A stretch of 64,000 bases of DNA from Pseudomonas paraversuta (GTDB taxonomy: Bacteria > Pseudomonadota > Gammaproteobacteria > Pseudomonadales > Pseudomonadaceae). The notes beneath the pieces are model-generated. The model saw only the letters and a program-made list of their open reading frames with translations. It searched no databases and was not told the origin of the DNA. Shown piece by piece: positions 28,106-39,037 of the stretch. The stretch lies in assembly GCF_904063065.1 (NCBI RefSeq), contig NZ_CAJFCL010000002.1, positions 124,001 to 188,000 of the forward strand, read 5' to 3'. The translations under genes were made by a program, and so were the position numbers. How positions within the stretch are numbered: the first letter of the stretch is position 1; each line of letters begins with the position of its first letter.

Positions 28106-28876
28106 ATGATCCTTGAGGTACCTGTTGCCGGTAATGGGCGTGTGGCGCTGGTAACCGGCGCTGCGCGGGGCATTGGCCTGGGGATCGCCGCGTGGCTGGT
28201 CAGTGAAGGCTGGCAGGTAGTGCTGACCGACATCGACCGTGCACGGGGCTCTAAAGTGGCCCGGGTGCTGGGTGAAAATGCCTGGTTCGTGACCATGGAT
28301 GTGTCGGTCGAGGCCGATGTCATCGGTTGCGTGGCCCAGGTATTGGGGCAGTTTGGACGTCTGGACGCGCTGGTGAGCAACGCGGCAATTGCCGACCCGC
28401 ACAACATGACCCTGGAAAGCCTCGATCTGGAGCACTGGAACCGGGTAATGGCGGTCAACCTAACCGGTCCCATGCTCCTGGCCAAACACTGCGCGCCTTA
28501 CTTGCGTGCGCATTGTGGCTCGATCGTTAATCTGGCTTCCACCCGTGCCCGTCAATCCGAGCCCGATACCGAGGCTTACGTGGCGAGCAAGGGCGGTTTG
28601 CTGGCATTGACCCATGCGCTGGCCATCAGCCTCGGGCCGGAGATCAGGGTCAACGCGGTCAGCCCGGGCTGGATTGACGCCCGGGACCCCTCTGTGAGGC
28701 GTGCGCAGCCGCTCACCGACACGGATCACGCCCAGCACCCGGCAGGGCGTGCAGGCACCGTGGAAGACGTTGCGTCCATGGTTGCGTGGCTGCTGTCGCG
28801 CAATGCCGGATTTGTGACGGGGCAGGAGTTTGTGGTCGACGGCGGCATGAGCAAGAAAATGGTTTACGGGGAATAA
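28106..28876 (+). CDS. SDR-family oxidoreductase
   Basis: A 256-residue classical short-chain dehydrogenase. The NAD(P) motif [13 protein letters not shown] (about residues 15-27), the NAG-like LVSNAAI, the catalytic Tyr and Lys in [13 protein letters not shown] and the C-terminal [14 protein letters not shown] are intact. Either the ATG at 28106 or a GTG at 28097 overlapping the metZ stop could start it. Neither has a clear ribosome site, so translational coupling to metZ is likely. Substrate is unknown. The metZ-SDR pair is conserved in Pseudomonas. Confidence 0.9.
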   Translation: MILEVPVAGNGRVALVTGAARGIGLGIAAWLVSEGWQVVLTDIDRARGSKVARVLGENAWFVTMDVSVEADVIGCVAQVLGQFGRLDALVSNAAIADPHNMTLESLDLEHWNRVMAVNLTGPMLLAKHCAPYLRAHCGSIVNLASTRARQSEPDTEAYVASKGGLLALTHALAISLGPEIRVNAVSPGWIDARDPSVRRAQPLTDTDHAQHPAGRAGTVEDVASMVAWLLSRNAGFVTGQEFVVDGGMSKKMVYGE

Positions 28877-28938
28877 AGCCGTCCGCAGGAGCGAGGTTCG
28901 GGTTTTTTGCTTATTTTGAAAAAAACTCAACCTTGTCC

Positions 28939-28967
28939 TTGACTTAGGTTCAATACCTGCGTAAATT
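28939..28967 (+). promoter_or_regulatory. Sigma-70 promoter of the tRNA-Val/tRNA-Asp operon
   Basis: TTGACT (28939-28944), a 17-bp spacer and TAAATT (28962-28967) are followed by a GC-rich discriminator (TCGCGGCC), 22 bp before tRNA-Val. A GC-rich discriminator is typical of stringently controlled stable-RNA promoters. Confidence 0.8.
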
Positions 28968-28988
28968 TCGCGGCCTCAACGAAGCAAA

Positions 28989-29064
28989 GGGTGATTAGCT
29001 CAGCTGGGAGAGCATCTGCCTTACAAGCAGAGGGTCGGCGGTTCGATCCCGTCATCACCCACCA
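28989..29064 (+). tRNA. tRNA-Val (anticodon TAC)
   Basis: A full 76-nt cloverleaf with encoded CCA: acceptor stem GGGTGAT / ATCACCC, D arm TAGCTCAGCTGGGAGAG, anticodon TAC within CCTTACAAG, T arm GGTTCGATCCC. First gene of a three-tRNA operon. Confidence 0.98.
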
Positions 29065-29120
29065 CTTCTTGAGTTTCTCGAAAGAGAAAGGTGGTTCTGA
29101 AAAGAACAACCAACCGACGC

Positions 29121-29197
29121 GCAGCGGTAGTTCAGTCGGTTAGAATACCGGCCTGTCACGCCGGGGGTCGCGGGTTCGAGTCCCGTCCGCTGCGCCA
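29121..29197 (+). tRNA. tRNA-Asp (anticodon GTC), copy 1
   Basis: A full 77-nt cloverleaf: acceptor GCAGCGG / CCGCTGC, anticodon GTC within CCTGTCACG, T arm GGGTTCGAGTCCC and encoded CCA. Identical in sequence to the copy at 29300. Confidence 0.98.
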
Positions 29198-29299
29198 TAT
29201 TTGTACAGGTCAGGTTTTCCTGGCTTGGGCTTGAAAAGCACCGAAGCTTTTCAGTCACAGGTTTTAAAAGTTTCAAACGGACGCAAGTCCGAGCGATAC

Positions 29300-29376
29300 G
29301 CAGCGGTAGTTCAGTCGGTTAGAATACCGGCCTGTCACGCCGGGGGTCGCGGGTTCGAGTCCCGTCCGCTGCGCCA
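29300..29376 (+). tRNA. tRNA-Asp (anticodon GTC), copy 2
   Basis: Identical 77-nt repeat of the tRNA-Asp at 29121, 102 bp downstream of it. The spacer between the two copies is unrelated to the spacer before copy 1. The terminator at 29417 ends the operon. Confidence 0.98.
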
Positions 29377-29416
29377 TATTTGCTCCAGAGCCCTTGAACT
29401 CTCTGGAGCTACAAAG

Positions 29417-29442
29417 AAAGCGACCTTAGGGTCGCTTTTTTT
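29417..29442 (+). terminator. Rho-independent terminator of the tRNA operon
   Basis: Stem AAAGCGACC / GGTCGCTTT with loop TTA(G), running into a T-rich tract (seven Ts), 41 bp after the second tRNA-Asp. Confidence 0.93.
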
Positions 29443-29473
29443 GTGCCCGGATTTCTTCATGACCCTGCGTGCT

Positions 29474-29583
29474 CCGTAGTCGCTGCCGTAGGCTGCGAAG
29501 GGCGGTGAAGCGACCCCTTTGCATGTCTGAATGACAAGGGAAGGCCCTGCGGCCCTGGGCGCAGCCTTTGGCAGCGACTACAG
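29474..29583. repeat. Inverted repeat element, CCGTAGTCGCTG type
   Basis: Arms CCGTAGTCGCTGCCGTAGGC... and GCAGCCTTTGGCAGCGACTAC are near-perfect reverse complements about 65 bp apart. The arm matches the element at 5743-5840. It fills much of the gap between the tRNA terminator and the lipoprotein gene. Confidence 0.8.
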
Positions 29584-29692
29584 GTTTGGGCGGTTTCAGC
29601 CTTGCTGCGCAAATGTGATCGAATCAAACTGCGCGCAAAAAATGCCAACTGATGCACAATACGCCCCGTCACCGTTCTCTTCAGGATCTTTA

Positions 29693-30547
29693 ATGCTTAA
29701 GTCATTCCCCTTGCGCGCTTTGGTTGCCGTCCTTTTGCTGGCCGGACTCGCAGGTTGCTCGTCGAAGAAAACAGCCATCTACGAGCATGAGAACTTCGAT
29801 GATTCGGGAACGTTTTCGCGTAATTATCCGGTGACCGATAAAGCCTCGTGCGAAGCTGCACGCCGCGCCTTGCTCAGCCAGGGCTACATCATCACCAGTA
29901 ACGATGCAAAAATGATCAGTGGCCACAAGAGCTTCCAGCAAACCGGCGAGAGCCATCTGGAGATCAGCTTCAACGTGGTCTGCGCAGACGACGGCGGCTC
30001 GGAGCATCACGCCACCATGTTTGCCAACGCCCTGCAGGATCGTTACGCACTGAAGAAGGTCAACAACTCGGCCAGCCTCGGGGTGGGGGTGCTGGGTTCG
30101 GTGTCGATGCCGATTGGCTCCTCCGATGACTCGATGGTGAAAGTGGCCAGCGAAACCGTGTCTTCGCCCCAGTTCTATGATCGCTTTTTCGCGCTGGTGG
30201 AAGTGTTCCTGCCCAAGGAAGTGAAAAAGGCTGCGCATATTCCGGAAAAGCCCAAGACCGATCTGGGTGTACCTGAAGTTGTCCCGGCCAAGGTCGAGGC
30301 GGCCCCCAAGCCGGCTGCGCCAGTCGAGGTGCCTGCGGCTGCCGAGCCTGCCAGCTTGCAACCGCCAGTGGAGAGCGCCCCGGTGCTGCCGGTAGAAGTC
30401 GTGCCTGCTCCGGCGCCGGTCGAACCGCCAGCCACACCGCCGGCCACACCTTCGGCGCCTGAAAAAGCCGCCGCACCCGCAGTGCCTGCGCCGGAACCGG
30501 CGATCACCCCTCTACCCGTTGCGCCAGAGGCGCTGCCGGCACAATAA
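29693..30547 (+). CDS. DUF2242-type lipoprotein with Pro/Ala-rich tail
   Basis: A 284-residue lipoprotein. The ATG at 29693 starts a signal sequence ending in the lipobox LAGC (Cys at residue 21), so it should be lipidated. The middle (about 25-180) is a folded domain containing CEAARRALLSQGYIITSND and ESHLEISFNVVCADDGG, matching the DUF2242 family as I recall it. The last 85 residues are almost only Pro, Ala, Val and Glu, a flexible periplasmic spacer. The longer frame starting at 29531 would read through the palindromic repeat and is rejected. Function is unknown. Confidence 0.85.
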   Translation: MLKSFPLRALVAVLLLAGLAGCSSKKTAIYEHENFDDSGTFSRNYPVTDKASCEAARRALLSQGYIITSNDAKMISGHKSFQQTGESHLEISFNVVCADDGGSEHHATMFANALQDRYALKKVNNSASLGVGVLGSVSMPIGSSDDSMVKVASETVSSPQFYDRFFALVEVFLPKEVKKAAHIPEKPKTDLGVPEVVPAKVEAAPKPAAPVEVPAAAEPASLQPPVESAPVLPVEVVPAPAPVEPPATPPATPSAPEKAAAPAVPAPEPAITPLPVAPEALPAQ

Positions 30548-30702
30548 GCGTGCAGTAATTTCCATGAACTCTGCTACGTTTAAAAAGTCAGTGAAGTCGA
30601 GTGCTCGCAAGGTGTCATTTTTCCTTCATGGGAGCGCTTTAAACTCACTTTCAGCGCCCCTCAGGCATGACTTGAACCAATAGAACGAAAAGGGATGTGG
30701 CA

Positions 30703-30789
30703 ATGGACGACTATCAGGAAGAGTTGCTTGAGTATCAGGCTTTTGAGCTGGACCCGCTGGAACCTGCGGACGACGCAACCGAGCTTTAG
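30703..30789 (+). CDS. 28-residue acidic small ORF
   Basis: ATG at 30703 with an AAAAGGGA site 8-15 bp upstream encodes MDDYQEELLEYQAFELDPLE followed by PADDATEL. It is highly acidic, with 10 Asp/Glu of 28 and no Lys or Arg. It lies between the lipoprotein gene and the convergent OruR-like gene, with only 13 bp to the latter's stop. I believe similar short ORFs occur at this place in other Pseudomonas, but I cannot check that. Function is unknown. Confidence 0.65.
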   Translation: MDDYQEELLEYQAFELDPLEPADDATEL

Positions 30790-30802
30790 GCTCTGAACCG
30801 CC

Positions 30803-31843
30803 TCATGCAGTGTTGCGCTGGCGACGACGGAACTCTCCCGGAGTCTGCGCGTTCCAGCGCTTGAATGCCCTCTGAAAGGCCTCTGCCGAGGCAAACCCCA
30901 ACAAGTAGGCAATCTCGCCAAAGGCCAGTTCCGTATCGCGGATATAGGTCATGGCGAGGTCACGCCGCGTATCGTTGAGAATCGCCCGGAATTGCGTGCC
31001 TTCTTCTGCCAGCTTGCGGCGTAAGGTCCAGGTTGGCAGCTTGAGGCGTACCGCCACTTCCTCCAGATCGGGTTCGCGCCCGCCATTGAGCAAAGGCCCC
31101 AGCATTTGTGTAATCCGCTCGCGCAGGCTGCGGGTTCGGGTCAATTGCTCCAGTTCGCGCTCGCACAGTTGCAGCAAGAATGCCCAGGTTGTGGGGCAGT
31201 GCTGCGGGTTACGCAGATCCAGACTGGCGTGGTTCAGCCGCAGCTGGTTGGTCTCGGCCCGAAAGCTCACCGAGGTGTGGCTCAGGATGGCGTAGCGCTC
31301 GGCATACTCCGGCTCGCTGAACTCGATATCGATGTGCTCACCCAGCAAAGGCCGGGCCGCAACAGATGACAGCTGCTGCAGCCAGCCAGCAATGATCGAG
31401 TCCACCACAAACCGGTTGTAGGCGTTATACGGGCTGATGGAATAAAAGCGCAGCCAGGCGCCCTGAGCGTCTTCGTGCAGGCTCGACTGGCCGCGATAGT
31501 TGGAGGCATACAGGGCTTCAAAGCGAATCAGCGTGCGTGCCGCTTCCCGTACCGTGGGTGCCTGGGCTGCGGTTACACCGGCCAGGCCGGTCTGGGGCAG
31601 CCTGCTCATCTGACCCATGCGCAAACCCAGGGCCGGGTCGCCGGTCAAGGCAATCGCGGTGTGCCCCAGGCGCATGTAGCGCGGGATCGACAGTCGCGCC
31701 AGCGGTTGCCCGAGGCGTGCCGGATCGAGTCCGTATTGAGCGAGCAAAGGCAGAGGGTCGTGACCATAACTGCGCACCGCGTCGGCCAGGCATTCAACAA
31801 ACCCGACTGAAAGATCCCCCAGACGCATCGGCAGCGGTTTCAC
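30803..31843 (-). CDS. oruR: AraC-family regulator, OruR-like
   Basis: A 346-residue regulator with an N-terminal Arabinose_bd-like domain (about 25-210, FVECLADAVRSYGHDPLPLL) and a C-terminal AraC double helix-turn-helix (about 245-340, VAVRLKLPTWTLRRKLAEEG and IAYLLGFASAEAFQRAFKRW). It resembles OruR, the ornithine-utilisation regulator of P. aeruginosa; the target here is inferred only. The ORF opens with GTG at 31843; an ATG at 31828 (MRLGDLSVGF) is an equally good start. The upstream nitrilase-like gene ends 4 bp before, so the two share a transcript. Confidence 0.85.
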   Translation of the reverse strand: MKPLPMRLGDLSVGFVECLADAVRSYGHDPLPLLAQYGLDPARLGQPLARLSIPRYMRLGHTAIALTGDPALGLRMGQMSRLPQTGLAGVTAAQAPTVREAARTLIRFEALYASNYRGQSSLHEDAQGAWLRFYSISPYNAYNRFVVDSIIAGWLQQLSSVAARPLLGEHIDIEFSEPEYAERYAILSHTSVSFRAETNQLRLNHASLDLRNPQHCPTTWAFLLQLCERELEQLTRTRSLRERITQMLGPLLNGGREPDLEEVAVRLKLPTWTLRRKLAEEGTQFRAILNDTRRDLAMTYIRDTELAFGEIAYLLGFASAEAFQRAFKRWNAQTPGEFRRRQRNTA

Positions 31844-31847
31844 AGGT

Positions 31848-32978
31848 TTACAGCCATAGGTTCAGCAAGCGGGCACCGCTGCCGGGCTGGTCCGGGCTGG
31901 TTTGCCCGTTACGGCTGACAAACCCCCAGCCGACGCTGTGCTTGTCCCAGAATTTGCCACGGGAGAACACCGTGATGCCGGCTTCGGCTGTACTGCTGGG
32001 GACGCTGCTGATCAGCGTCAGCCGGTGCCAGGCTTCGCCTTCGCTGACTTCTCCGGGCTTGAGGCTGATTTCACTGGGGCTCGTGACACTTTTAAAGCCG
32101 CCCCAGGGTTGATCCCAGGTGTTTTTACCAATCATGAACGCGGGGACAGCGATCAGTTGCGCCCCTTGCTCGTTCAATGTGCGGTAGTTCTCGGGATACC
32201 AGCTGTCGCTGCCGACCAGAATGCCCAGGCGACCGGCCGGTGTGTCGATCACGTTCAATTGGTGTTCAGGGCTTGGCTGGATATAGCTTTGTTCTTCGTA
32301 AGTGGGGAGTAACTGGCGTTGCGGCGTACCCAGAGGCATACCGTCCCGGCCAAACACAATGCTGCTGTTGTATAGCGGGCCTGAGCCGGGCAGCAGTTTG
32401 CCGTTCTCGATGCGTGGCTCGGGCAAGGCGATGCTGCCGGCCACCAGGGTCACCCCGTATTCTTTGGCCAGCCCGCCAAACAGGGTCTGGTAATCGCGGG
32501 CCATGCTCCTGGCTTTCATTCGCAGATGAGCATCGTTGGCCCGGCTGTCGCCCTCGGCGCGAAGCCAGGCACTGGCGAAGGCCAGCGGGTTGCTCCGTAC
32601 CAGCCAGTCCATGGCCTGCGCAAGATTGGCCGCCTGATACAGCTCATTCTTTTCGCCGCGAAACACCAGCCAGGTGCCGATGTGTTCCGGCAGCACGACG
32701 ATGGTCTTGTCGTTGAGCAGTCCGGCATCCCGGGCTTTGTCCAGATACGCCGCAAGCTTGAGGCGCACCAGATCCAGGCTTTGGTAGTCCCGGGGTGACA
32801 GGTCCGGCTCGATACCCAGCAGATTGCCACGGTCGTGGTTGACGCCGTCGTTGAGGGTCAGCTCGATGCGCAGGTCCGAGAGGTAGTGGCCCACCTCGCG
32901 TTGCTGGGCCCAGAACCAGTAGCCGGCGGTAGCGGCGATGAGGGTGACGATTAAGGTGCAGGCAAATAATTTACGCAT
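31848..32978 (-). CDS. Membrane-anchored nitrilase-fold (carbon-nitrogen hydrolase) protein without the catalytic Cys
   Basis: A 376-residue protein with an N-terminal membrane helix (residues 1-24, LFACTLIVTLIAATAGYWFW) and a nitrilase-superfamily domain facing the periplasm. The catalytic Glu region is visible (IVVLPEHIGTWLV). At the nucleophile elbow, where nitrilases read I-C-Y/A-D, this protein reads LVGSDSWYPENYR, so Cys is replaced by Gly and the reaction is doubtful. It is co-transcribed with the OruR-like regulator. It could be a binding or sensing protein, or use another residue. Confidence 0.75.
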   Translation of the reverse strand: MRKLFACTLIVTLIAATAGYWFWAQQREVGHYLSDLRIELTLNDGVNHDRGNLLGIEPDLSPRDYQSLDLVRLKLAAYLDKARDAGLLNDKTIVVLPEHIGTWLVFRGEKNELYQAANLAQAMDWLVRSNPLAFASAWLRAEGDSRANDAHLRMKARSMARDYQTLFGGLAKEYGVTLVAGSIALPEPRIENGKLLPGSGPLYNSSIVFGRDGMPLGTPQRQLLPTYEEQSYIQPSPEHQLNVIDTPAGRLGILVGSDSWYPENYRTLNEQGAQLIAVPAFMIGKNTWDQPWGGFKSVTSPSEISLKPGEVSEGEAWHRLTLISSVPSSTAEAGITVFSRGKFWDKHSVGWGFVSRNGQTSPDQPGSGARLLNLWL

Positions 32979-33164
32979 TGGAAATAGAGCAACAGCCTTG
33001 GGCGGGATTCGGCAACTAGGGTAGGGTGCTGGTCCCGGCTTGCCAAGGGGGGCTGCGCATTTAGGTTAGCAATTTGTCACTTTGAGTCATTGAGTGACCC
33101 CGCAGGTATCTTTACTGTGGCTGGCATAAACGACGGGAGCCACAGAGCATCCCGCGTTCCGTGA

Positions 33165-35225
<2,061 letters not shown>

Positions 35226-35226
35226 G

Positions 35227-35397
35227 GTAGGAGCGAGCTTGCCTCGCACTGACATCGCTGCGGTGCATCTGAATGAGCGGGTCGTCGGTATCGCGAGGCA
35301 AGCTCGCTCCTACAGCGGGAGCGGGCCCACTTTATGTGCTGTCAGCTGGCTTGCTCGCGAGCGTTGCAACGCACAGGGCTCGCTCCTGCAGAGGAAC
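35227..35397. repeat. Two REPIN-like elements
   Basis: GTAGGAGCGAGCTTGCCTCGC and its inverted copy (ending about 35316) form one REPIN. A diverged pair (GCTGGCTTGCTCGCGAGC ... GCTCGCTCCTGCAG, 35344-35395) forms another. They lie between the convergent fadH and ABC-transporter operon. Confidence 0.8.
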
Positions 35398-35410
35398 AGG
35401 CAATTGTCTG

Positions 35411-36199
35411 TCAGTGCACTATCTGTGCAAGAAAGGCTTTGGCCCGCGGGCTTTTCGGGGCGTTGAAGAAGTCTTCGGGCGGTGAATCTTCGATGATCAT
35501 GCCGCCATCCAGAAACAGCACCCGCTCGGCCACCTGGCGGGCAAAGCCCATTTCGTGGGTGACACAGAGCATGGTCATGCCGCTGCCCGCCAGTTTGACC
35601 ATCACATCCAGCACTTCGCTGACCATTTCCGGGTCCAGCGCCGAAGTCGGTTCATCAAACAACATGATTTTCGGCTCCATGCACAGTGCCCGGGCAATCG
35701 CCACGCGCTGCTGCTGGCCGCCCGACAGCTGGCTCGGGTATTTGTTGGCCTGAATGGCAATGCCCACCTTCTCCAGAAAGTGCTGCGCCAGTTCAACCGC
35801 CTTCTTGCGCGACAGGCCGCGCACCGACATCGGCGCCAGAATGCAGTTGTCCAGCACACTCATGTGCGGGAACAGGTTGAAGTGCTGGAACACCATGCCG
35901 ATTTCGCTGCGCACCTGGGCGGCTTCGCGCGTGGCCTGGGACAGGTCGGTGCTGTTCACCAGAATCCGCCCTTGCTCGGCGATCTCCAGACGGTTGATGC
36001 AGCGGATCAGGGTCGACTTGCCCGAACCCGATGGCCCGCACAGTACGATCCGCTCGCCTTCGTGCACTTTAAGGTCGATGCCTTTGAGTACATGAAAGGC
36101 GCTGTAGTACTTGTTCAGACCGGCGATATCCACCACCACCTTGCGGGTGTCAGTGACTGGCGACACAGGATTATGAACGTAAGCAGGTTGAGCGTGCAT
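35411..36199 (-). CDS. Amino-acid ABC transporter ATPase (D-lysine/polar amino acid)
   Basis: A 262-residue GlnQ/HisP-type ATPase. Walker A ([11 protein letters not shown]), the signature [15 protein letters not shown] and Walker B with the D-loop ([14 protein letters not shown]) are intact. It is last in the operon rpiR - binding protein - permease - permease - amaD - ATPase. That order matches, as I recall it, the P. putida D-lysine cluster, so D-lysine or a related basic amino acid is the likely substrate. The ATG at 36199 has GGAGAGG upstream. Confidence 0.92.
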   Translation of the reverse strand: MHAQPAYVHNPVSPVTDTRKVVVDIAGLNKYYSAFHVLKGIDLKVHEGERIVLCGPSGSGKSTLIRCINRLEIAEQGRILVNSTDLSQATREAAQVRSEIGMVFQHFNLFPHMSVLDNCILAPMSVRGLSRKKAVELAQHFLEKVGIAIQANKYPSQLSGGQQQRVAIARALCMEPKIMLFDEPTSALDPEMVSEVLDVMVKLAGSGMTMLCVTHEMGFARQVAERVLFLDGGMIIEDSPPEDFFNAPKSPRAKAFLAQIVH

Positions 36200-36215
36200 G
36201 GTGCCTCTCCAGTGA

Positions 36216-37457
36216 TCAGTTAAAGCGCTCGGCGCTGTAGGGCGTCGGGTCGGTGAACGGGGTCTGGCCGGTCATCATCTCTGCCAGCAGGCGGCCGCTG
36301 ACCGGGCCCAGTGTCAGGCCGTGGTGGGCATGGCCAAAGTTGAACCACAAACCTTTATGCCGGCTGCCGGGACCAATCACCGGGCACATGTCCGGCAGGC
36401 AGGGGCGGCGGCCGAGCCAGGGTTCGGCGTCCACCCGCTGACCCAGCGGATACAGGCGTTGGGCACGCTCTTCGCAACGGCGTAGCTGGATTTCGTTGAT
36501 CGGGTCATCACTGTCTGCAAATTCGATCCCTGTGGTCAGGCGAATACCACCCACCATGGGGGCCAGGACATAACCGCCCACCGAGTCGAGAATCGGATGC
36601 TGCATGGTGTGGCCGTCCTTGGCGGCGTAATGCATGTGGTAGCCGCGCTTGATCGCCAGGGGAATCCGGTAGCCCAGCGGCTGGAAAATTTCCCGGGCTT
36701 GCGGTCCGAGTGCAATCACCACTTCATTGCCGATGATCAGGCCTTTGTGGCTCTCGACCTGCCATTGCCCGGCCGTTTGCCGCAGGCTGGTGGCATCGCC
36801 GGTCACAAAGGTGCCGCCGCGCTTGATAAAGAGTTCGGCATAGCCCCGGGTCAGGCCGCCCGGATCGCTGACGGTCTTGGGGTCGAGCCAGTGAATGCCA
36901 CCGATCACATCGGTATGCAGGCCGGGTTCCAGCGCGTGCACCTGTTGCTGGTCCAGTACCCGATAGTTGAGCTTGAACTCGCTCAAATCGGCGGCATCAC
37001 GCTGGGCCTTGGCGAAGTCGTCCGCGGTGCGGTAAACCTCGATCCAGCCGCTGTCCTGGATCAGATGACCCATGCCCGCCGGCTCGGCCAGCAGATCATG
37101 TTCGCTGACACATTGTTCAATCAGCGGCAGCATGGCCCGGGTGGCATGGGCCAGCCCCTTGCTGCCCGACTGCTGCCAGTATTTCATCAGCCACGGCCCG
37201 GCTTTGGGCAGGTGTCTGAGGCTGTAGCGCACGTCCGATTGCTGATTGAGGCCATAGCGCAGCAGGCGGGTGATTTCCCGCGGGAACGAGTAAGGGATAA
37301 CACTGGCGCGCTCGATCAGCCCGGCGTTGCCATGACTGGTGCCGCTACCCGGTTGGGCGCGGTCGAGCAGCACCACGCTGCGCCCGCGTGCCTGGAGTTG
37401 CAACGCGGTACTGACGCCGACGATGCCGGCCCCCAGAACGATAGTGTCGCAATGCAT
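36216..37457 (-). CDS. amaD: D-amino acid oxidoreductase, AmaD-like (DadA family)
   Basis: A 413-residue FAD enzyme of the DAO family with the N-terminal FAD motif [20 protein letters not shown]. Family motifs at the C-terminal end include [20 protein letters not shown]. It oxidises a D-amino acid to the 2-keto acid. By gene order with dpkA, the RpiR regulator and the amino-acid ABC transporter it corresponds to AmaD, which opens the D-lysine to delta-1-piperideine-2-carboxylate route. The ATG at 37457 (MHCDTIVLG) follows AAGGA; a TTG six bases earlier is less likely. Function is inferred from context and family. Confidence 0.85.
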   Translation of the reverse strand: MHCDTIVLGAGIVGVSTALQLQARGRSVVLLDRAQPGSGTSHGNAGLIERASVIPYSFPREITRLLRYGLNQQSDVRYSLRHLPKAGPWLMKYWQQSGSKGLAHATRAMLPLIEQCVSEHDLLAEPAGMGHLIQDSGWIEVYRTADDFAKAQRDAADLSEFKLNYRVLDQQQVHALEPGLHTDVIGGIHWLDPKTVSDPGGLTRGYAELFIKRGGTFVTGDATSLRQTAGQWQVESHKGLIIGNEVVIALGPQAREIFQPLGYRIPLAIKRGYHMHYAAKDGHTMQHPILDSVGGYVLAPMVGGIRLTTGIEFADSDDPINEIQLRRCEERAQRLYPLGQRVDAEPWLGRRPCLPDMCPVIGPGSRHKGLWFNFGHAHHGLTLGPVSGRLLAEMMTGQTPFTDPTPYSAERFN

Positions 37458-37505
37458 AAACAAATCCTTGAGACGAGGGCCGTATTTGCAGCCCGAAAAA
37501 TGGGT

Positions 37506-38216
37506 TTACTGCAAATGCCGTCCGAGACGGCCTTCGATGAATTTCAGGCTGCGGCGCACGATTTCCACGATCACCAGGTACAGCACGGCGGCCCAGAGAT
37601 AGACCTGGAAGTCGAAACTGCGGGAGAACACCATCTTGGTGACCCCCATCAAGTCGTAAATGGTGACCAGCGAGGCGATGGCACTGGCCTTGATCATCAG
37701 GATCAATTCATTGCCCAGTGGGCCGATGGCCACCAGCAGCGATTGCGGCAGGATGATTTTGCGAAAGGTGGTCCAGCGCGACAGGTTCAATGCCTTGCTG
37801 GCTTCACGCTGGCCCTGGGCTACCGACAGAATGCTGCCGCGCAGAATCTCGGCCTGATAGGCCGCTGTGTTCAGGGTGAAGGCCAGCAGGGTGCAGAACC
37901 AGGCATCGCGGAAAAACCACCACAGGCCGACGTCTTGCCAGAAACCCTTGAACGATCCCAGGCCGTAATACAGCAGGAACAGCTGTGCCAGCAGCGGTGA
38001 ACCGCGAAAGAAGTACACATAGGCGCCGGTAAAACTGCGCAGGAAACGGTTGCCGGACAAGCGGCCCAGAGCAATCAGCAGGCCGAGCACCGCGCCCAGG
38101 GTGAAGGAAATCGCCACCAGCTTGGTGGTCACCAGCAGCCCGTCGATAAAGCGCGGGCCGTAGCGTTCCAGCAGCTCGGGGCTGAGAAACATGTTTTGCA
38201 GTTCCGCCAGGCTCAT
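37506..38216 (-). CDS. Amino-acid ABC transporter permease
   Basis: A 236-residue HisMQ/GlnP-type permease with several membrane helices and the ATPase-contacting EAA loop (SLSRWTTFRKIILPQSLLVA-like segment SKALNLSRWTTFRKIILPQS). Its start overlaps the stop of the preceding permease by 4 bp, so the two form a coupled heterodimer-encoding pair. Confidence 0.92.
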   Translation of the reverse strand: MSLAELQNMFLSPELLERYGPRFIDGLLVTTKLVAISFTLGAVLGLLIALGRLSGNRFLRSFTGAYVYFFRGSPLLAQLFLLYYGLGSFKGFWQDVGLWWFFRDAWFCTLLAFTLNTAAYQAEILRGSILSVAQGQREASKALNLSRWTTFRKIILPQSLLVAIGPLGNELILMIKASAIASLVTIYDLMGVTKMVFSRSFDFQVYLWAAVLYLVIVEIVRRSLKFIEGRLGRHLQ

Positions 38217-38932
38217 GGCTGCACGCTCCGTATATGGCGGTTGAAGTGGCGCTCAAGAAAGGCAAACAGACGCCCGGAAATCGCCGAGAAAAACAGGTAG
38301 ATGAAGCAGGCCACGGTGTAAAACAGCATCGGGTCCTTGGTGACGCTGACCGCCAGGTTGGTCTGGCGCATCAGGTCCACCAGGGCGATGGTCGACACCA
38401 GGGACGTGTCCTTAAGCAGCGACAGCCAGTTGTTCGACAGGCCGGGCAGGGCGATGCGCGCCAGTTGTGGCAGCACCACTTTGCGAAAGGTGGTGAACTT
38501 CGACAGGCCCAGCGCCGAGGCCGCTTCGAATTGGCCCTTGGGAATGGTCTTGAATGCCCCTAGCCAGATCTCGCTGGAAAACGCGGCAAATACCAGGCTG
38601 AACGCAATCATCGCCGCGACGAAGGTATTGATCGTGAACTGTGCGTCGTAGCCCATCAGGGCGAGGATCTTTTGCGCGGCGATCTGGCAGCCGTAATAAA
38701 TGATCAGCAGCGTCAGCAGTTCCGGCAGGCCACGGAATACCGTAGAGAAGGTTGTTGCCCAGGCCCGCATCCAGCGATTTTTGGAACGGGCCGCCACGGC
38801 CACGATCAGGCCCAGCGGTAAACCGATGGGCAGGCAGCTCAGGGCCAGGGCAATGGTGACCAGCGAGCCGGCAAGCAGCGCCGAGCCCCAGCCGCCACTG
38901 GCGAAGGAAAGAAGTGAGAGTTGATCGAGCAT
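38213..38932 (-). CDS. Amino-acid ABC transporter permease
   Basis: A 239-residue HisMQ-type permease, partner of the gene at 37506. The EAA loop EAASALGLSKFTTFRKVVLP and five or so hydrophobic helices are visible. The ATG at 38932 (MLDQLSLLSFASGG) is preferred over a TTG at 38950. The 105-bp gap to the upstream binding-protein gene contains a GCGCACGCCAGGTGCGC hairpin, which may lower readthrough so that the binding protein is made in excess. Confidence 0.92.
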   Translation of the reverse strand: MLDQLSLLSFASGGWGSALLAGSLVTIALALSCLPIGLPLGLIVAVAARSKNRWMRAWATTFSTVFRGLPELLTLLIIYYGCQIAAQKILALMGYDAQFTINTFVAAMIAFSLVFAAFSSEIWLGAFKTIPKGQFEAASALGLSKFTTFRKVVLPQLARIALPGLSNNWLSLLKDTSLVSTIALVDLMRQTNLAVSVTKDPMLFYTVACFIYLFFSAISGRLFAFLERHFNRHIRSVQP

Positions 38933-39037
38933 GCTCGAATCCCCGGGCAAAAAAAGGGCCGAAATTCAGCCGCCGCGCACGCCAGGTGCGCAGGGCCGGG
39001 TCATTGGCAGGGAGGCCCTCAACCGAGGGCGGGCGAC

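Noticed and set aside
36597-38000. 467-residue plus-strand ORF
   Set aside because: Antisense to amaD and the permease; shadow of GC-rich codons.
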